A model generated the notes under the pieces. It saw nothing but the letters and a program-made list of their open reading frames with translations, was not told where the DNA came from and did not search any database. Below are positions 62,645 to 64,000 of a stretch of DNA of 64,000 nucleotides, piece by piece (position 1 is the first letter of the stretch; the number at the start of each line of letters is the position of its first letter). Source of the stretch: Ectopseudomonas mendocina (lineage in GTDB: Bacteria > Pseudomonadota > Gammaproteobacteria > Pseudomonadales > Pseudomonadaceae); contig NZ_SCFY01000004.1 of the NCBI RefSeq assembly GCF_007049795.1, positions 1 through 64,000 of the forward strand. The letters run 5' to 3'. A program made the position numbers and the translations under genes.

Positions 62645-64000
62645 TCATTTTCTTGGCTTGGCCCGCGCAGTGGGCTCGGCAATCAAGGGATCGTCCGGCC
62701 AGTAGTGCTTCGGATACCGGCCTTTCAAATCCTTCTTCACCTCGAGATAGGTATTGGCCCAGAAGCTGGCCAGATCCTGGGTCACTTGCACTGGGCGACG
62801 TGCCGGTGACAGCAGGTGCAGCTTGAGGCCCAAGCGACCACCAGCGATGCGCGGCGTGGCGGCCAGGCCGAACAACTCCTGCAGGCGCACGGCGAGCACC
62901 GGCGGACTTTCCGTGTAGTCGATGGCAATGCGCGAGCCTGACGGCACGCTCAGCGCGCGCGGTGCCAGTTCGTCGAGGCGTTGCGGCAACGGCCAGGGCA
63001 ACAGCGTCTGCAGGATCGAAGGCAGATCGAGGTTGGCGAAATGGCTGAGGCGATTGACCTTGCTCAAGACTGGCGTCAACCACTGATCGAGGCTGGCCAG
63101 CAGCGCGGCATCCGACAAGTCCGGCCATTCGCTTTGCCCCTGCTGCTGAATGTCCAGCTCGCGCAACAACGCCACACGCGCCTGCCACTGGCGCAACTCG
63201 GGCGTCCAGGGCAGTAACTCCAGCCCCTTGCGCCGCACCAGGCCGACCAATGCCCGGCCGCGCGCGGCCTCATCCAGCGCCGCCAGCGCCTGGCGTTCCA
63301 GCACCAGTTCGCCGACCTTGCGCTGGCGCTCGGCGCGCAGCACGCCCTCGCGCTCATCCCAGTCGAGCACCTCCAGCGTCTGCACCTGCTCGGCCAACTC
63401 CCCGACGAACAGCGCCGGGTCGAGATCGGCAGCCAGGTAGATGCGTTCCTCGCGCTGGCCCTGGCGACTGCCCAGGTCAGCGACCACCAACCATTCGTGC
63501 TTCATCAGGGCATCGGCTTCACCGAACTGCGCCGCGCGGCCATTGGCCAGGCGGTAATCGGCGCCACCGGCACGGCGCTGCTGGGCGATGCGATCCGGGT
63601 AGGCGAAAGCCAGCAGGCAGCCGAGCCAGCGTGGGTGCTCGGGGTCACTCACCGCCTGAGTCACCGGGCGATTCTTGATCAGCCCGTGAAACTGTTTCGC
63701 CAGTTGCCGCGCGCGCTGCACACCACCCTGGGCACTGCGCGCGGCGCGGCTTTCACCAGATAACAGGGTTAAGCGGCTGTGCAGATCAGCGCCACCGCCG
63801 CGCAGGATATCGCGCTCGGACAACAACGCCGCCAGGTCGCAGGCCAGCGTACCGAGGCCCAGCGCCTGGCCGCGCAGCAGCAGATGGGCGATGCGCGGAT
63901 GGCTCGGCAGCTCGGCCATGGCCTGGCCGTGGGCATTGAGTACGCCACGCTCGTCCAGCGCGCCGAGGCGACCGAGCAGATCCAGCGCCTGGGCGTAGGC
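62645..64000 (-). CDS. hrpB: ATP-dependent helicase HrpB (C-terminal part, runs off window)
   Basis: 452 codons of the C-terminal region of the DEAH-type helicase HrpB; the N-terminal helicase core lies beyond 64000. The visible part starts in the HA2-like region (LDLLGRLGALDERGVLNAHG), continues with MAELPSHPRIAHLLL and the HrpB-specific domain, and ends with the diagnostic LKGRYPKHYWPDDPL and basic ARAKPRK tail. The frame is open right to the window edge. Its stop is 8 bases from the start of the TlpA-like gene, so the two may be co-transcribed. Confidence 0.93.
   Translation of the reverse strand, partial: AYAQALDLLGRLGALDERGVLNAHGQAMAELPSHPRIAHLLLRGQALGLGTLACDLAALLSERDILRGGGADLHSRLTLLSGESRAARSAQGGVQRARQLAKQFHGLIKNRPVTQAVSDPEHPRWLGCLLAFAYPDRIAQQRRAGGADYRLANGRAAQFGEADALMKHEWLVVADLGSRQGQREERIYLAADLDPALFVGELAEQVQTLEVLDWDEREGVLRAERQRKVGELVLERQALAALDEAARGRALVGLVRRKGLELLPWTPELRQWQARVALLRELDIQQQGQSEWPDLSDAALLASLDQWLTPVLSKVNRLSHFANLDLPSILQTLLPWPLPQRLDELAPRALSVPSGSRIAIDYTESPPVLAVRLQELFGLAATPRIAGGRLGLKLHLLSPARRPVQVTQDLASFWANTYLEVKKDLKGRYPKHYWPDDPLIAEPTARAKPRK

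Overview
This window is a chromosomal stretch of a high-GC Pseudomonas, most like the P. mendocina / P. oleovorans / P. alcaligenes part of the genus. The placement rests on protein-level resemblance to Pseudomonas families, on gene order that I recall from P. aeruginosa (a bau / purine-salvage block like PA0129-PA0148), and on many Pseudomonas-type REP palindromes (cgcggctgaagccgctcctac). It was not checked by any search. No tRNA, rRNA, CRISPR array or prophage was seen.

Layout. 1-2320: a scrap of a probable IS4-family transposase, then a near-perfect Nextera adapter (99-123), then groES-groEL and a terminator. The first ~120 bases look like an assembly artefact. 2473-5852: an InaA-type kinase, an arylamine N-acetyltransferase and three small secreted proteins or lipoproteins. 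6027-10070: beta-alanine catabolism (mmsA/bauC, bauA, divergent LysR bauR). 10303-15116: a chemoreceptor, a TetR regulator overlapping a YigZ protein and a DUF922 protease-like protein, and an SDR.

15444-25122 is the most coherent block. It encodes nucleobase/nucleoside uptake and purine salvage: a BMP-type ABC transporter (ATPase, two permeases, a separately encoded binding protein), an 8-oxoguanine-deaminase-like amidohydrolase, a 2-oxoglutarate/Fe(II) dioxygenase and an adenine deaminase. Two candidate sigma-54 promoters sit before the transporter operon and before the binding protein, which suggests nitrogen control. A REP-associated tyrosine transposase flanked by two REPINs lies inside this block.

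25198-34811 is a minus-strand metal cluster: cytochrome b561 and PepSY proteins, the OprC copper receptor, two DUF2946 proteins, a PCu(A)C chaperone, a TonB siderophore-type receptor and two PepSY membrane proteins, one of them frameshifted. 34918-37728: LysR with a divergent monooxygenase/oxidoreductase pair and a small protein. 37811-44374: a TtgR-like repressor divergent from a complete RND pump (ttgABC type) with a recognisable operator.

44728-48347 is a tightly overlapping four-gene minus-strand operon (GNAT, SagB-like tandem nitroreductase, TesB, HAD). 48406-53479: a class IV histone-deacetylase-like protein, a class V aminotransferase, a flavoprotein and a response regulator-CheC / PAS pair. 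53549-64000: a RhlE-like helicase, a DEDDh exonuclease, a NYN nuclease, a YbaK deacylase, a YciC membrane protein, a MITE-like element, a VOC protein, a broken periplasmic binding protein, an SDR, an EEP phosphatase, an intact periplasmic binding protein, an Lgt/TlpA fusion and the 3' part of hrpB.
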